From: G963664225 sp964538065
GTDB taxonomy: Bacteria > Verrucomicrobiota > Verrucomicrobiia > Limisphaerales > UBA1319
NCBI GenBank assembly: GCA_964538065.1
Contig: CAZIDG010000009.1
Span: 1 to 64,000, forward strand
Length of the DNA stretch: 64,000 bases
Reading direction: 5' to 3'
This document shows positions 1 to 8,245 of this stretch, piece after piece (position 1 is the stretch's first letter; each line of letters begins with the position of its first letter). The translations under genes and the position numbers were made by a program. The notes beneath the pieces were generated by a model. It did no database searches and was not told where the DNA came from. It worked only from the letters and a program-made list of their open reading frames with translations.

Positions 1-198
1 ATTGTCCCTTCATGCCTGCCAATTGTGCCACCTTGGAAAAGGCAATGTCGCAACCAGCAAAGACCGTGCTGTTCCTCAAAGGTGGCTGTTACCGGACAAA
101 GAGTGTTGAAGGGATGCAATGCAGCATTTCTTTTTTAGTTACTGTTCCGGCCAATTTTTGGTAGAGTTCGATCCGTACTTTCCATTATCTATTTTGTC

Positions 199-1449
199 AT
201 GACCTCATTGGATCGACTCAAAACAACACTGAGCCATCGACAACCTGATCGAGTGTGTGTGGACATGGGGGCCACCTCGGTCACAGGCATCTCAGTGTTC
301 GCCATCCATCGTTTACGACAGGCTATCCTGGGCGACACATCCTTTCGCATCAAGGTTACCGAACCCTATCAGATGCTTGGCGAGGTGGATGATGTTTTAC
401 GGGATGCACTTGGTATCGACATCATGGGTGTCCCCCCTCCACGCACAATGTTTGGGTATGAAAATGAGGGATGGAAACCGCTCACGTTGCATGATGGAAC
501 CGAAGTACTGGTCCCTGCCAAATTCATCTTCAAAACGGATGATAAAGGCGATTGGCTCATATTTCCTGAGGGTGACACCTCGGCCCTCCCCAGCGGCCGA
601 ATGCCCAAGGGGGGGTATTTTTTTGACAGTATTATCCGTCAACCGCCCATCGTGGAGGAACAACTGAATCCATCTGACAATTTGGAGGAATTCAGCCCCA
701 TGAGCGATTCGGATTTGGCTCATTTCAAGGCAAAAGCGCAGGAAGCATCCGCTCATCAGAAAGGAACCATCATTGTTATTCCTGGCGCTGCCTTCGGTGA
801 TATTGCCCTGGTACCAGGACCCTGGATGAAGCATCCCAAGGGCATTCGTGACGTTGAGGAATGGTATGTTTCAACACTGACCCGCCGCGACTATGTGTAC
901 AAGGTCTTTGAAAAACAATGTGAGATCGCCTTGGATAATATCAAACGTCTGGCCCAAACAGTGGGTGATCTTGCACAATGTTCATTTGTTTCCGGGACGG
1001 ACTTTGGGACTCAACGCGGCCCTTTTATTTCAACAAAAACCTATCGCGACCTTTACAAACCCTTTCATAGAGCGGTTAACGACTGCATCCATAAACATAG
1101 CAATTGGAAGACCTTCATCCATAGCTGTGGCGGAATTCGCCCGTTGATCCCCGAATTTATTGATGCAGGATTTGACATACTCAACCCCGTGCAGTGCTCG
1201 GCCACAGGCATGAATGCCCGTGAGTTAAAACAGGAGTATGGCCGGGACATCGTCTTTTGGGGGGGAGGTGTCGACACTCAACACACCTTGTCCTTTGGCA
1301 CACCGGATGCGGTATATCGTGAGGTCCGGGAACGGCTTGAAATTTTCAACGAAGGGGGAGGATTCGTTTTCAACACCATCCATAACATCCAAGCCACGAC
1401 TCCCACTGAAAATATGCTGGCACTTTTTAGGGCCATCAGAGAAGAATGA
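199..1449 (+). CDS. Uroporphyrinogen decarboxylase (URO-D) family protein, methyltransferase-like
   Basis: This 416-aa cytosolic protein belongs to the URO-D / MtaA / CmuA fold family. Real HemE enzymes are about 340-360 aa and begin differently, so a haem role is unlikely. The region H308-x-C310 with C333 resembles the His-x-Cys-x(n)-Cys zinc site of corrinoid methyltransferases. The C-terminal part (GGG near 355, NTIHNIQ near 393) is typical of the PVC-group paralogues often found beside sugar-catabolism genes. Start is the ATG at 199; no strong ribosome site is visible. Its stop overlaps the next gene by four bases (ATGA), so the two are probably translated together. Family assignment is firm; substrate unknown. 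Confidence 0.8.
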   Translation: MTSLDRLKTTLSHRQPDRVCVDMGATSVTGISVFAIHRLRQAILGDTSFRIKVTEPYQMLGEVDDVLRDALGIDIMGVPPPRTMFGYENEGWKPLTLHDGTEVLVPAKFIFKTDDKGDWLIFPEGDTSALPSGRMPKGGYFFDSIIRQPPIVEEQLNPSDNLEEFSPMSDSDLAHFKAKAQEASAHQKGTIIVIPGAAFGDIALVPGPWMKHPKGIRDVEEWYVSTLTRRDYVYKVFEKQCEIALDNIKRLAQTVGDLAQCSFVSGTDFGTQRGPFISTKTYRDLYKPFHRAVNDCIHKHSNWKTFIHSCGGIRPLIPEFIDAGFDILNPVQCSATGMNARELKQEYGRDIVFWGGGVDTQHTLSFGTPDAVYREVRERLEIFNEGGGFVFNTIHNIQATTPTENMLALFRAIREE

Positions 1450-2420
1450 CCATGAATGGTTTACGTTTTAAGTTCCATATGATGCTTAAGCATATCCTCG
1501 CATTATCCGTCTGCACATGGCTTCAACTGGCATGTCATGGGGGTGAGTTAGCCCTCATGAAAACAAGCCAGGGGAATATGCTGTTCCAGTTCTGGCCTGA
1601 AGTTGCCCCCAAGACGGTGGCCAGCTTCAAGATGCTGGCCCGCACGGGCTTTTATGATGGGGTGACGTTTCATCGCATTATCGCAGGCTTCATGTGCCAA
1701 AGCGGTGATCCCTATACAAAAAACCCAGCCCTCACCAATTACTATGGCTCGGGTGGTCCTGGATATACTGTCCCAGCCGAGTTTAATGCCCACCCGCATT
1801 TGAGAGGCGTACTATCGATGGCACGAGGCACAGATACCAACTCGGCGGGCAGCCAGTTTTTTATTTGCACTGCCACGGCAACATACCTTGATAAAAATTA
1901 CACTGCTTTCGGGGAGTTGATTGATGGAGACGATGTCTTGACCAAAATAGAGAGCACCCCGGTGGTGGTGCGTAACAATGAAAAGAGCTGGCCAACCCAG
2001 CGCATTGTGATCACCAATATCGCCATTCTTCCTGAAGTAGATTTCGACCAGGACCTACTGCCCGACGACTGGGAATATCAGAACGGGCTGGATCCCAACA
2101 ATCCGAATGATGTAAAGGAGGACCCAGACCATGATGGAGCCAACAATTGGCAGGAGTTTCTGGCTGGCACGAACCCCAAAAACGCCAACAGTGTTCTTCG
2201 TCTTGCTCTTTATGTCCAACCAACCATGGTGACAGCCCAATTCAACAGCAATGCCGGAATGCAATACAGCATTGAGATGGCTTTTTTCAGCAATCCCCAG
2301 CAATGGTACACGTTGGGTAAAATCACCGGAGCAAGTGGTTCAACGATCGTAAATATCCCCAGAAACGCTATTTGGGGAAATGTCACGAACACATTCTATC
2401 GAGTGCATGCGCTCTACTGA
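1446..2420 (+). CDS. Secreted cyclophilin-type peptidyl-prolyl isomerase with C-terminal Asp-rich and beta-rich modules
   Basis: 324 aa. A hydrophobic N-terminus (about residues 13-30, possible true start at the second or third Met) looks like a signal peptide ending near an Ala-Cys-His. Residues about 33-195 are a cyclophilin domain with the FHRII, GSQFFIC and AFG motifs of the active site. Residues about 200-245 carry DxDxDxxxD-type thrombospondin-3/EF-hand-like repeats (calcium binding is likely). The last 75 residues form a beta-rich module ending in FYRVHAL, like the C-terminus of the protein at 29435-32023. It probably isomerises prolyl bonds in exported proteins in the periplasm. It is coupled to the upstream URO-D-like gene through an ATGA overlap. 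Confidence 0.85.
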   Translation: MTMNGLRFKFHMMLKHILALSVCTWLQLACHGGELALMKTSQGNMLFQFWPEVAPKTVASFKMLARTGFYDGVTFHRIIAGFMCQSGDPYTKNPALTNYYGSGGPGYTVPAEFNAHPHLRGVLSMARGTDTNSAGSQFFICTATATYLDKNYTAFGELIDGDDVLTKIESTPVVVRNNEKSWPTQRIVITNIAILPEVDFDQDLLPDDWEYQNGLDPNNPNDVKEDPDHDGANNWQEFLAGTNPKNANSVLRLALYVQPTMVTAQFNSNAGMQYSIEMAFFSNPQQWYTLGKITGASGSTIVNIPRNAIWGNVTNTFYRVHALY

Positions 2421-2493
2421 TCAAGCCATCGATCCCCACAACTAAATCTACAGCGTTTACACAGACCTGCAGCCTTCAGTCCATGAGGGGCGG

Positions 2494-3561
2494 TCATGCA
2501 ACAAGGTTCACCTGCTGAATGACGCCCGCTGCTCCAGACTCAAACAAACAAACGCTTGATGTGGCAACCTCACCGGTCGTTTGTTGGTTTGTGTCCTTGA
2601 GAACAAAAGGGGTTGACGTATTGTGAAGATAAATCGCCCCCACTTGTTTTTCTTTCAAAGTGTCCAGATGCATCTGCCCCTCAGAGTTTTGACTCAATAA
2701 ACGCAACTGCGAAAAAATGGGATCATTATCGTCAATCCAGCCGTTGTGATCCTGGTCGTATGCAGACAGTTCCTCAAAACCGCGGCCTGTTGTGGGACCG
2801 AAGAGTTCCTTGCCATTGTTGATGACACCATCCAAATCCTTGTCCAATGCAAGAAAGGCAGAGCCCGCTTTCACCATGGCAATTTGTTCGACTTGTCCAT
2901 CGGCATTAAGATCAAACTGAAAATTCCGATTGGCCAGTTGAACCGCATTTCCATCAAAATTGATGACCAAAGGGTCAACAAGGGCGTCACCAGCGCGAAT
3001 TTGAAGATGATTTTCCTCATAGAAAGCCCGCTCCATCTGGATGGATAAACTGAATTGAATGTCCTGTCCGTCCGCAGTGCGGACCACCCCCTGTGCACTG
3101 AAATCCATGCTTTCATATTCCAGGCGAGTTTCGGTGGAATCGTACTCCATCCCCCACCCTTTTCCCTCCCCTCCTGACTCAGCCTGGGATTCAGATACAT
3201 GGCCTGTGCCGCAACTGGATGCACCATCGCATTTTGGAACCACAACCAGTTTGATTTTCTGGCCAAACATCTTTTCGACAAGGGCTTTTATTGTCCTCAA
3301 GAGAGGAGAAAGAGTCACATCCTCCTCGTCCGATTTGGAACGCTGAACGCCACCCGCTTGATCATTGTCTTTTCTGGGAGATGAGGAATGGGCTTGGGGT
3401 GTCAACAATCCAGACGAGGGAGATGGCGCATTTTGATTCTCTGAATCACCTTGGGTGAGTGGCCTTTGTCCAACCCAGTATTTAAGAGACTCCTGGCGCG
3501 TTTCACGCTCGAACACGCAATGTCCGCTGGTCAGCGAGACGTTGGATTGCTGCACTTTCAT
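2494..3561 (-). CDS. EF-hand-like calcium-binding protein of unknown function
   Basis: 355 aa with no signal peptide or membrane segment. The first ~100 residues are Ser/Pro/Gln-rich and probably disordered. Residues about 195-290 hold paired Asp-rich loops (LNADGQVEQ, DKDLDGVINNGKELFG, DQDHNGWIDDNDPIF) typical of bacterial dockerin/EF-hand-like calcium sites, followed by a beta-rich tail ending in GVIQQVNLVA. From memory the same DPLVINFDG...ELFG...QQVDL architecture occurs in uncharacterised proteins of many Proteobacteria; their role is not established. The gene is monocistronic, convergent with the cyclophilin gene and 155 bp downstream of the nuo operon end. Confidence 0.7.
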   Translation of the reverse strand: MKVQQSNVSLTSGHCVFERETRQESLKYWVGQRPLTQGDSENQNAPSPSSGLLTPQAHSSSPRKDNDQAGGVQRSKSDEEDVTLSPLLRTIKALVEKMFGQKIKLVVVPKCDGASSCGTGHVSESQAESGGEGKGWGMEYDSTETRLEYESMDFSAQGVVRTADGQDIQFSLSIQMERAFYEENHLQIRAGDALVDPLVINFDGNAVQLANRNFQFDLNADGQVEQIAMVKAGSAFLALDKDLDGVINNGKELFGPTTGRGFEELSAYDQDHNGWIDDNDPIFSQLRLLSQNSEGQMHLDTLKEKQVGAIYLHNTSTPFVLKDTNQQTTGEVATSSVCLFESGAAGVIQQVNLVA

Positions 3562-3716
3562 AGATCACGTCCATTTGATCGATTGTACATTATATCGGCA
3601 GAATTGCCCAAAACTTGAGCAAAAAGTGGAAGACATCGTTCGTCATTTCAGCGAACTGGAAGGAATGCAGAAGGATCCTCTCCTTTGCCCCCAATTAGGC
3701 CAGCCGTACCCGTAAA

Positions 3717-5204
3717 CTAAACCAGACCGCGAATGGCCGATGTGAACATCTGGAGCAACCAATCAGGAGAACACCCCAGAAGCACAACGATGGATGCCAG
3801 ACCGATGAGCATGGCTTGAAGAACCGGTTCAACTTCAATATGAGGGGTAAGCCCGGAAGCAGTCCGGGCATAGACCTGCTTTAGAATCTGAAGGTAATAA
3901 TAGAGCGACACGGCACTCATGGCGATGGCGAACAGAACAAGCCAGAACATGCCCAGCGAGCCGGATGGATTTCGCAAAACAGCAGAGAAAATATAAAACT
4001 TGCCAAAAAAGCCAGCCAGAGGGGGAATGCCCGCCAGTGACAAAATAAATACGAAGAGGCACAAAGCCAGGACAGGCGCCCGTTGACTCAATCCAGCAAA
4101 CGCCGCAAGGTCATCATTGCCAGCATCCCGCGCAACAATGCCAACAGCAGCAAACGCACCCAATACCGTCATGGCGTAGGTGATCGAATAAAAGGCTGTT
4201 GCGGCAAGACCATCACCATTGTTGGCAAGGATGCCAATGAGTGTGTACCCCGCGTGTGCAATGGCCGAATAGGCCAGCAGACGGCGCACACTGGACTGTG
4301 CCAGGGCCATCAGGTTTCCCAACGTCATCGACAACACTGCAACCAAGGCAAGGAGTGGAATCCATCCCGGAATAAATTGGTGCCATGAACCACTGCCTCC
4401 AACACCCGCCAGCCCGATCATGGCCATGACCGCCAACAATGCAAAACCCGCCACCTTCGATCCCGAGGCAATCACGGCTGTAGATGGAAGAGGCGCTGCC
4501 TGGTAGACATCGGGCGCCCAGAAATGAAAAGGAGCGGCCGCTACTTTAAACCCGAATCCAACCATCATCATGGCCAAAGCCGCATATAAAAGGGGTGATC
4601 CTCCAGTTGCCTTCAATTTCATGGCAACGAGAGCCATCTGAGTTTCACCCGTCAGACCGTAAATCAGACTCAATCCGAACAGCAGAAATGCCGCAGAAAC
4701 ACTCCCGAACAGGAAGTATTTCAGGGCAGCCTCAGATGCCAGCGTATCGTCCTTGGCGAATGCTGCCAATCCATACAGGGAGAGGCTGGCCAGTTCCAGT
4801 GAGACGAAGAGCATCAGCAGGTTATGCGTGCTTACCATCCCCATGAAACCCAGTAGTGCCAGCAAAACCAATGAACAATACTCGCCAACATGATGGGTAA
4901 ATTCCGAATCATGGAACACGACCAGGACGGCAACCGTCAGAAGGAGGAGAGCAGACTTGATGAGAAGGCTCCATCCGCCCACAACCCATATCCCGTTAAA
5001 CATGCTTCCAGAAACTGGAAAGAGCAGTTCCAATGCAAACGCCCCAAGGCATCCTGCCCCGCATAGCACACAAGCCACGCTGCGTCGAAGGTGAGCAGGC
5101 CATCGGCGAGCCACCATGAGATCAGTGAAAAGCACCACAAAGATGGTGGCTACAATCGCCGCTTCAGGTATGATTAATTTGGCCAGTTGTCTGAAATCGA
5201 TCAT
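3717..5204 (-). CDS. nuoN: NADH-quinone oxidoreductase subunit N
   Basis: Membrane antiporter-like subunit of complex I, about 495 aa and 14 predicted transmembrane segments. The proton-path residues are present: the TM5 Glu (SLELASLSLY), the TM7 Lys (GFKVAAAPFHFW), the TM8 Lys (SKVAGFA) and the TM12 Lys (GFFGKFYIF). The start is set at the ATG at 5204, which overlaps the preceding stop as ATGA and has an AAGG-type ribosome site; a longer reading would need a TTG at 5234. Last gene of the nuo operon; no clear hairpin terminator was seen after it. Confidence 0.95.
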   Translation of the reverse strand: MIDFRQLAKLIIPEAAIVATIFVVLFTDLMVARRWPAHLRRSVACVLCGAGCLGAFALELLFPVSGSMFNGIWVVGGWSLLIKSALLLLTVAVLVVFHDSEFTHHVGEYCSLVLLALLGFMGMVSTHNLLMLFVSLELASLSLYGLAAFAKDDTLASEAALKYFLFGSVSAAFLLFGLSLIYGLTGETQMALVAMKLKATGGSPLLYAALAMMMVGFGFKVAAAPFHFWAPDVYQAAPLPSTAVIASGSKVAGFALLAVMAMIGLAGVGGSGSWHQFIPGWIPLLALVAVLSMTLGNLMALAQSSVRRLLAYSAIAHAGYTLIGILANNGDGLAATAFYSITYAMTVLGAFAAVGIVARDAGNDDLAAFAGLSQRAPVLALCLFVFILSLAGIPPLAGFFGKFYIFSAVLRNPSGSLGMFWLVLFAIAMSAVSLYYYLQILKQVYARTASGLTPHIEVEPVLQAMLIGLASIVVLLGCSPDWLLQMFTSAIRGLV

Positions 5205-6685
5205 GGCGCGCCTTTCACCAAATGACTCATCCAAGGCGACAGAAAACTCGGTTCGATTAAATGAATCAGCAGTCCCGGAAACAAACCGATAATTGTGGCT
5301 GATGCCAATAGCATGACGGCCCCCAAACGCTCGGGCAGGGTGATGGGAGGCAGCACTTCACCGGTCATCGATGAATCCGAATGATCGCCATAAAAGGACT
5401 GTTGTATGGCTCGCAGTGTAAAAGCCACTCCAACCAGCACACCAATCCCCGCCAGAACAGCCAGGGTCGGAAAGGCTTTCCATGTTCCAATCAATATCTG
5501 CAATTCGGCCACAAAGCCACTAAAGCCGGGCAGGCCCATGGAGGCTGCACCCGCAATCACGAAGGTGATTGCTGCAAATGGAATGGCTTTATCGAGCCCC
5601 ATGCGCCGCAGATCCGACAGCTCACGGGTATGCGTCCTTTCATAAACCATGCGCCCCACCACGGCAAAGAGCAGGCCCGCGATCACACCATGCGAAAACA
5701 TCTGCAACACCGCTCCACTGAGGCCGATCTGCGTCAGGGTCATGAGACCCAGCAGCACAAATCCCATGTGGCTCACGCTTGAGTAACCAATGACGAATTT
5801 AAAATCGTTCTGCACCAGTGCAACCGTCGCCCCATACACAATGCCAATGACCGCCAGGATTGCGATTTCCTGGTGCCAGGCCTGCAACCCCTGCGGAAAA
5901 AGCACCATGGCCACCCGGAGGGCGCCATATGCACCCAACTTCATGACAACACCTGCGAGCAGCATGGATGCCGCGGTCGGGGCGGCCACATGGCCCGTGG
6001 GTGCCCATGTATGAAACGGCCAGAGGCCCGCCAGAATGGCAAAACCAACAAATATGAGAGGAAAAGCCCAATACTGGAATGAAGCCGGAAACGGATACTT
6101 TGCCAACTCGATCAAATTGAAACTGGTGCTTCCGGTGTGGGTATAAACTGCCAGCAGACCAGCCATTACCATGGCACTGCCGACAAACGAATAGAGGGCC
6201 AGCTTCATGGCTCCATATTCCTTGCGAGTCGAACCCCATACAGCGATCAGGAAGTACTTCGGAATGATCGCGATTTCATAAAAAACGAACAAGAGAAACA
6301 GATCGAAGCTCAGAAATACACCGTAAACGCCGCCAATTAGCGCGAGGTAGAAGGCAAAGTATTCCTTCACCCTGTTTTCTATGTTCCATGAAAACAGAAT
6401 GCCCGCCACGGCAGCAATACCGGTCAGCAGGACCAGGGTAAGACTAATGCCATCAGCCCCAAGGTAATAATCGATGCCCAGCGTTGGGATCCATTTATGA
6501 TGAACAATGGTGGTGAACTCGCCAGTATTTGAAAAACCGATGCCCAAACACGCAGCCAGGGAGATGGACAACCCAACCAGCGCGGTGCCCAACGCAACCC
6601 AGCGCGCCACGGACTTGTGCTCCGGGCGCAGCAGCATCAGCACCACCATTCCGATGAACGAACTATATATGGTCCAAGCCAGCAT
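5201..6685 (-). CDS. nuoM: Second NuoM-type subunit of complex I (NuoM2), altered TM7 lysine
   Basis: 494 aa, 13-14 predicted membrane segments, clearly NuoM family (IDYYLGADGI, PFHTW, FVAEL). It lies directly after another nuoM, so the operon encodes four antiporter-like subunits. Key residues: TM5 Glu137 kept; TM8 Lys249 kept; TM12 Glu kept in FVAEL. The TM7 lysine, present in the neighbouring copy as AVKVPLVPFH, is Leu218 here (AILAGLWPFH). A lysine not usual for the family appears in TM5 at position 143 (EIAIIPKYF). Both codons were checked (CTG at 6034-6032, AAG at 6259-6257). Nine bp separate it from the upstream nuoM stop and four overlap nuoN. Whether it pumps protons is open. Confidence 0.93.
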   Translation of the reverse strand: MLAWTIYSSFIGMVVLMLLRPEHKSVARWVALGTALVGLSISLAACLGIGFSNTGEFTTIVHHKWIPTLGIDYYLGADGISLTLVLLTGIAAVAGILFSWNIENRVKEYFAFYLALIGGVYGVFLSFDLFLLFVFYEIAIIPKYFLIAVWGSTRKEYGAMKLALYSFVGSAMVMAGLLAVYTHTGSTSFNLIELAKYPFPASFQYWAFPLIFVGFAILAGLWPFHTWAPTGHVAAPTAASMLLAGVVMKLGAYGALRVAMVLFPQGLQAWHQEIAILAVIGIVYGATVALVQNDFKFVIGYSSVSHMGFVLLGLMTLTQIGLSGAVLQMFSHGVIAGLLFAVVGRMVYERTHTRELSDLRRMGLDKAIPFAAITFVIAGAASMGLPGFSGFVAELQILIGTWKAFPTLAVLAGIGVLVGVAFTLRAIQQSFYGDHSDSSMTGEVLPPITLPERLGAVMLLASATIIGLFPGLLIHLIEPSFLSPWMSHLVKGAP

Positions 6686-6694
6686 GGGTTTTGC

Positions 6695-8245
6695 CTACGA
6701 AAGATTCCCCACCATGATCATCACCGTTGGGTTGATGATCTTCATCACGCACTGAGGATACAGGCCCACCAGGAACATCAAAGCCACAATGGGAGCGAGC
6801 ATCCATTGCTCAAAAGGTGTCGCGTCACGAAATCCATTCCATCGCGCCGGAAGGGGGCCGCAAAACACCTTTTGAAGCAGGTTAAGAAGAAAGACGGCTG
6901 TCAGCAACAAGCCAAGAACAGCCACTGCAGCCGGCCATCCCGTAAGAGCGAACACCCCTTTAAATATGAGGATTTCGCCAACAAATCCATTAAGTCCAGG
7001 CAATCCAAGGGAACTGAATACGGCCACACCCATCAAGCCACAAAATACGGGTGCCACCATGCGCAGTCCGCCAAAATCATTTAAGCCACGGAGTCCGCCA
7101 GTGCGATATTCAATGAGCCCAATGAAACAGAAGAGAGCGGCAGCGCTCAATCCGTGGTTAAACATTTGGAGTATCACCCCATTCAATGCCGCCGTCTTTT
7201 CGAAATCCCATTGGGCACCCTGCCCGACAACCTTCAGTGCGGCAAAAATCCCAAGGAGGCAATACCCAAGGTGATTGATCGACGAGTAAGCCACCACCCG
7301 CTTGAGGTCCGTCTGTGCAAGGGCATTATAGGCCGCAAACACGATTGTGATGACGGCAAGCACCATGAGCGGCGTGAGCACCATGCGCATCTGGTCGGGG
7401 AAAATGGGCATCAAAATCCGCAGAAAACCGTACACACCCATCTTCGACATCAAGCCCGTCAGCACCATGGACGTTCCCACTGGAGCTTCCGAGTATGCAG
7501 CGGGAAGCCAGATATGAAACGGTACCAAGGGAACCTTGACAGCCAATCCCAGAAAGACCCCCAGGAAGATCACAAAAGATAATTGGTTGGCGGTAAGAAA
7601 TTTCCATCCCAGTTTTGCCGCCAATGCAGCCGTGAGTTCGCCAGACCGCCCCTTCTCTGCCAGCGATATAAAATCAAAAGTACCGGTCGCCACGAAAATC
7701 GCCTGAAACGCCAGGAGCATGGCCAGACTGCCCGCCATGGTATAAATGAAAAATTGCATGGCCGCATGCGTGCGCCGCGCCCCTCCCCAAAGCTTGATGA
7801 GGAAAAAGGCGGGAATGAGGCTCAGTTCCCAGAAAATGAACCAATGGAAGAAATTCAAGGCGGTGAATGTGCCAATTACCCCTGCTTCCAAAAGCAGGAA
7901 CAGACTAAAATATCCCTTGGTGAGATTTCCCTGCCGCCAGGCAGCTAGAATACCAAACGGGGTCAGTATCCCCGACAGCAGCACCATTATCATGCCCAGG
8001 CCATCGACACCCACGTAATATTCGACGCCAAGTTCCGGAATCCACGAATGCTTTTCACACATTTGTAAACCGGAAGCTGGATCAAAGCTGGCCAGCAGCA
8101 GAAGACACATCCCCAAGGTGGCGCCACTGAAAGCCAGAGCGACATGGCGCGCACGATCCCAAACAGACGATGGCAATAGGATTACAACCAAAGCCCCGAT
8201 AATGGGCAACCATGTCAGAAGGGTGATGAGTGGCAGCGTTGTCAC
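6695..8245 (-). CDS. nuoM: NADH-quinone oxidoreductase subunit M (NuoM1, canonical)
   Basis: 516 aa, 14 predicted membrane segments. It carries the canonical NuoM residues: TM5 Glu (FWELSLIP), TM7 Lys (LAVKVPLVPFH), TM8 Lys (LMSKMGVYG) and TM12 Glu (GFVGEILIF). Start chosen is the GTG at 8245: it overlaps the nuoL stop as GTGA and has a strong GGGAGGTG ribosome site four to five bases upstream; a longer form would need a TTG at 8260. It is the first of two tandem nuoM genes and probably contributes one proton channel next to NuoL or NuoM2. Confidence 0.95.
   Translation of the reverse strand: MTTLPLITLLTWLPIIGALVVILLPSSVWDRARHVALAFSGATLGMCLLLLASFDPASGLQMCEKHSWIPELGVEYYVGVDGLGMIMVLLSGILTPFGILAAWRQGNLTKGYFSLFLLLEAGVIGTFTALNFFHWFIFWELSLIPAFFLIKLWGGARRTHAAMQFFIYTMAGSLAMLLAFQAIFVATGTFDFISLAEKGRSGELTAALAAKLGWKFLTANQLSFVIFLGVFLGLAVKVPLVPFHIWLPAAYSEAPVGTSMVLTGLMSKMGVYGFLRILMPIFPDQMRMVLTPLMVLAVITIVFAAYNALAQTDLKRVVAYSSINHLGYCLLGIFAALKVVGQGAQWDFEKTAALNGVILQMFNHGLSAAALFCFIGLIEYRTGGLRGLNDFGGLRMVAPVFCGLMGVAVFSSLGLPGLNGFVGEILIFKGVFALTGWPAAVAVLGLLLTAVFLLNLLQKVFCGPLPARWNGFRDATPFEQWMLAPIVALMFLVGLYPQCVMKIINPTVMIMVGNLS

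Noticed and set aside
1..87. A minus-strand open frame running off the window edge (VFAGCDIAFSKVAQLAG-like)
   Set aside because: Only about 26 codons are visible, the start would be a TTG, and nothing identifies it. It might be the beginning of a real gene but cannot be supported.
3455..3715. Short plus-strand frame in the gap before nuoN
   Set aside because: It covers the end of the EF-hand-like gene in antisense and the intergenic gap; no family features and no ribosome site.
5201..8245. Tandem nuoM genes considered as a recent duplication or assembly artefact
   Set aside because: The two proteins are clearly divergent (different TM5, TM7 and loops), so this is an old paralogue pair, not a repeat error.
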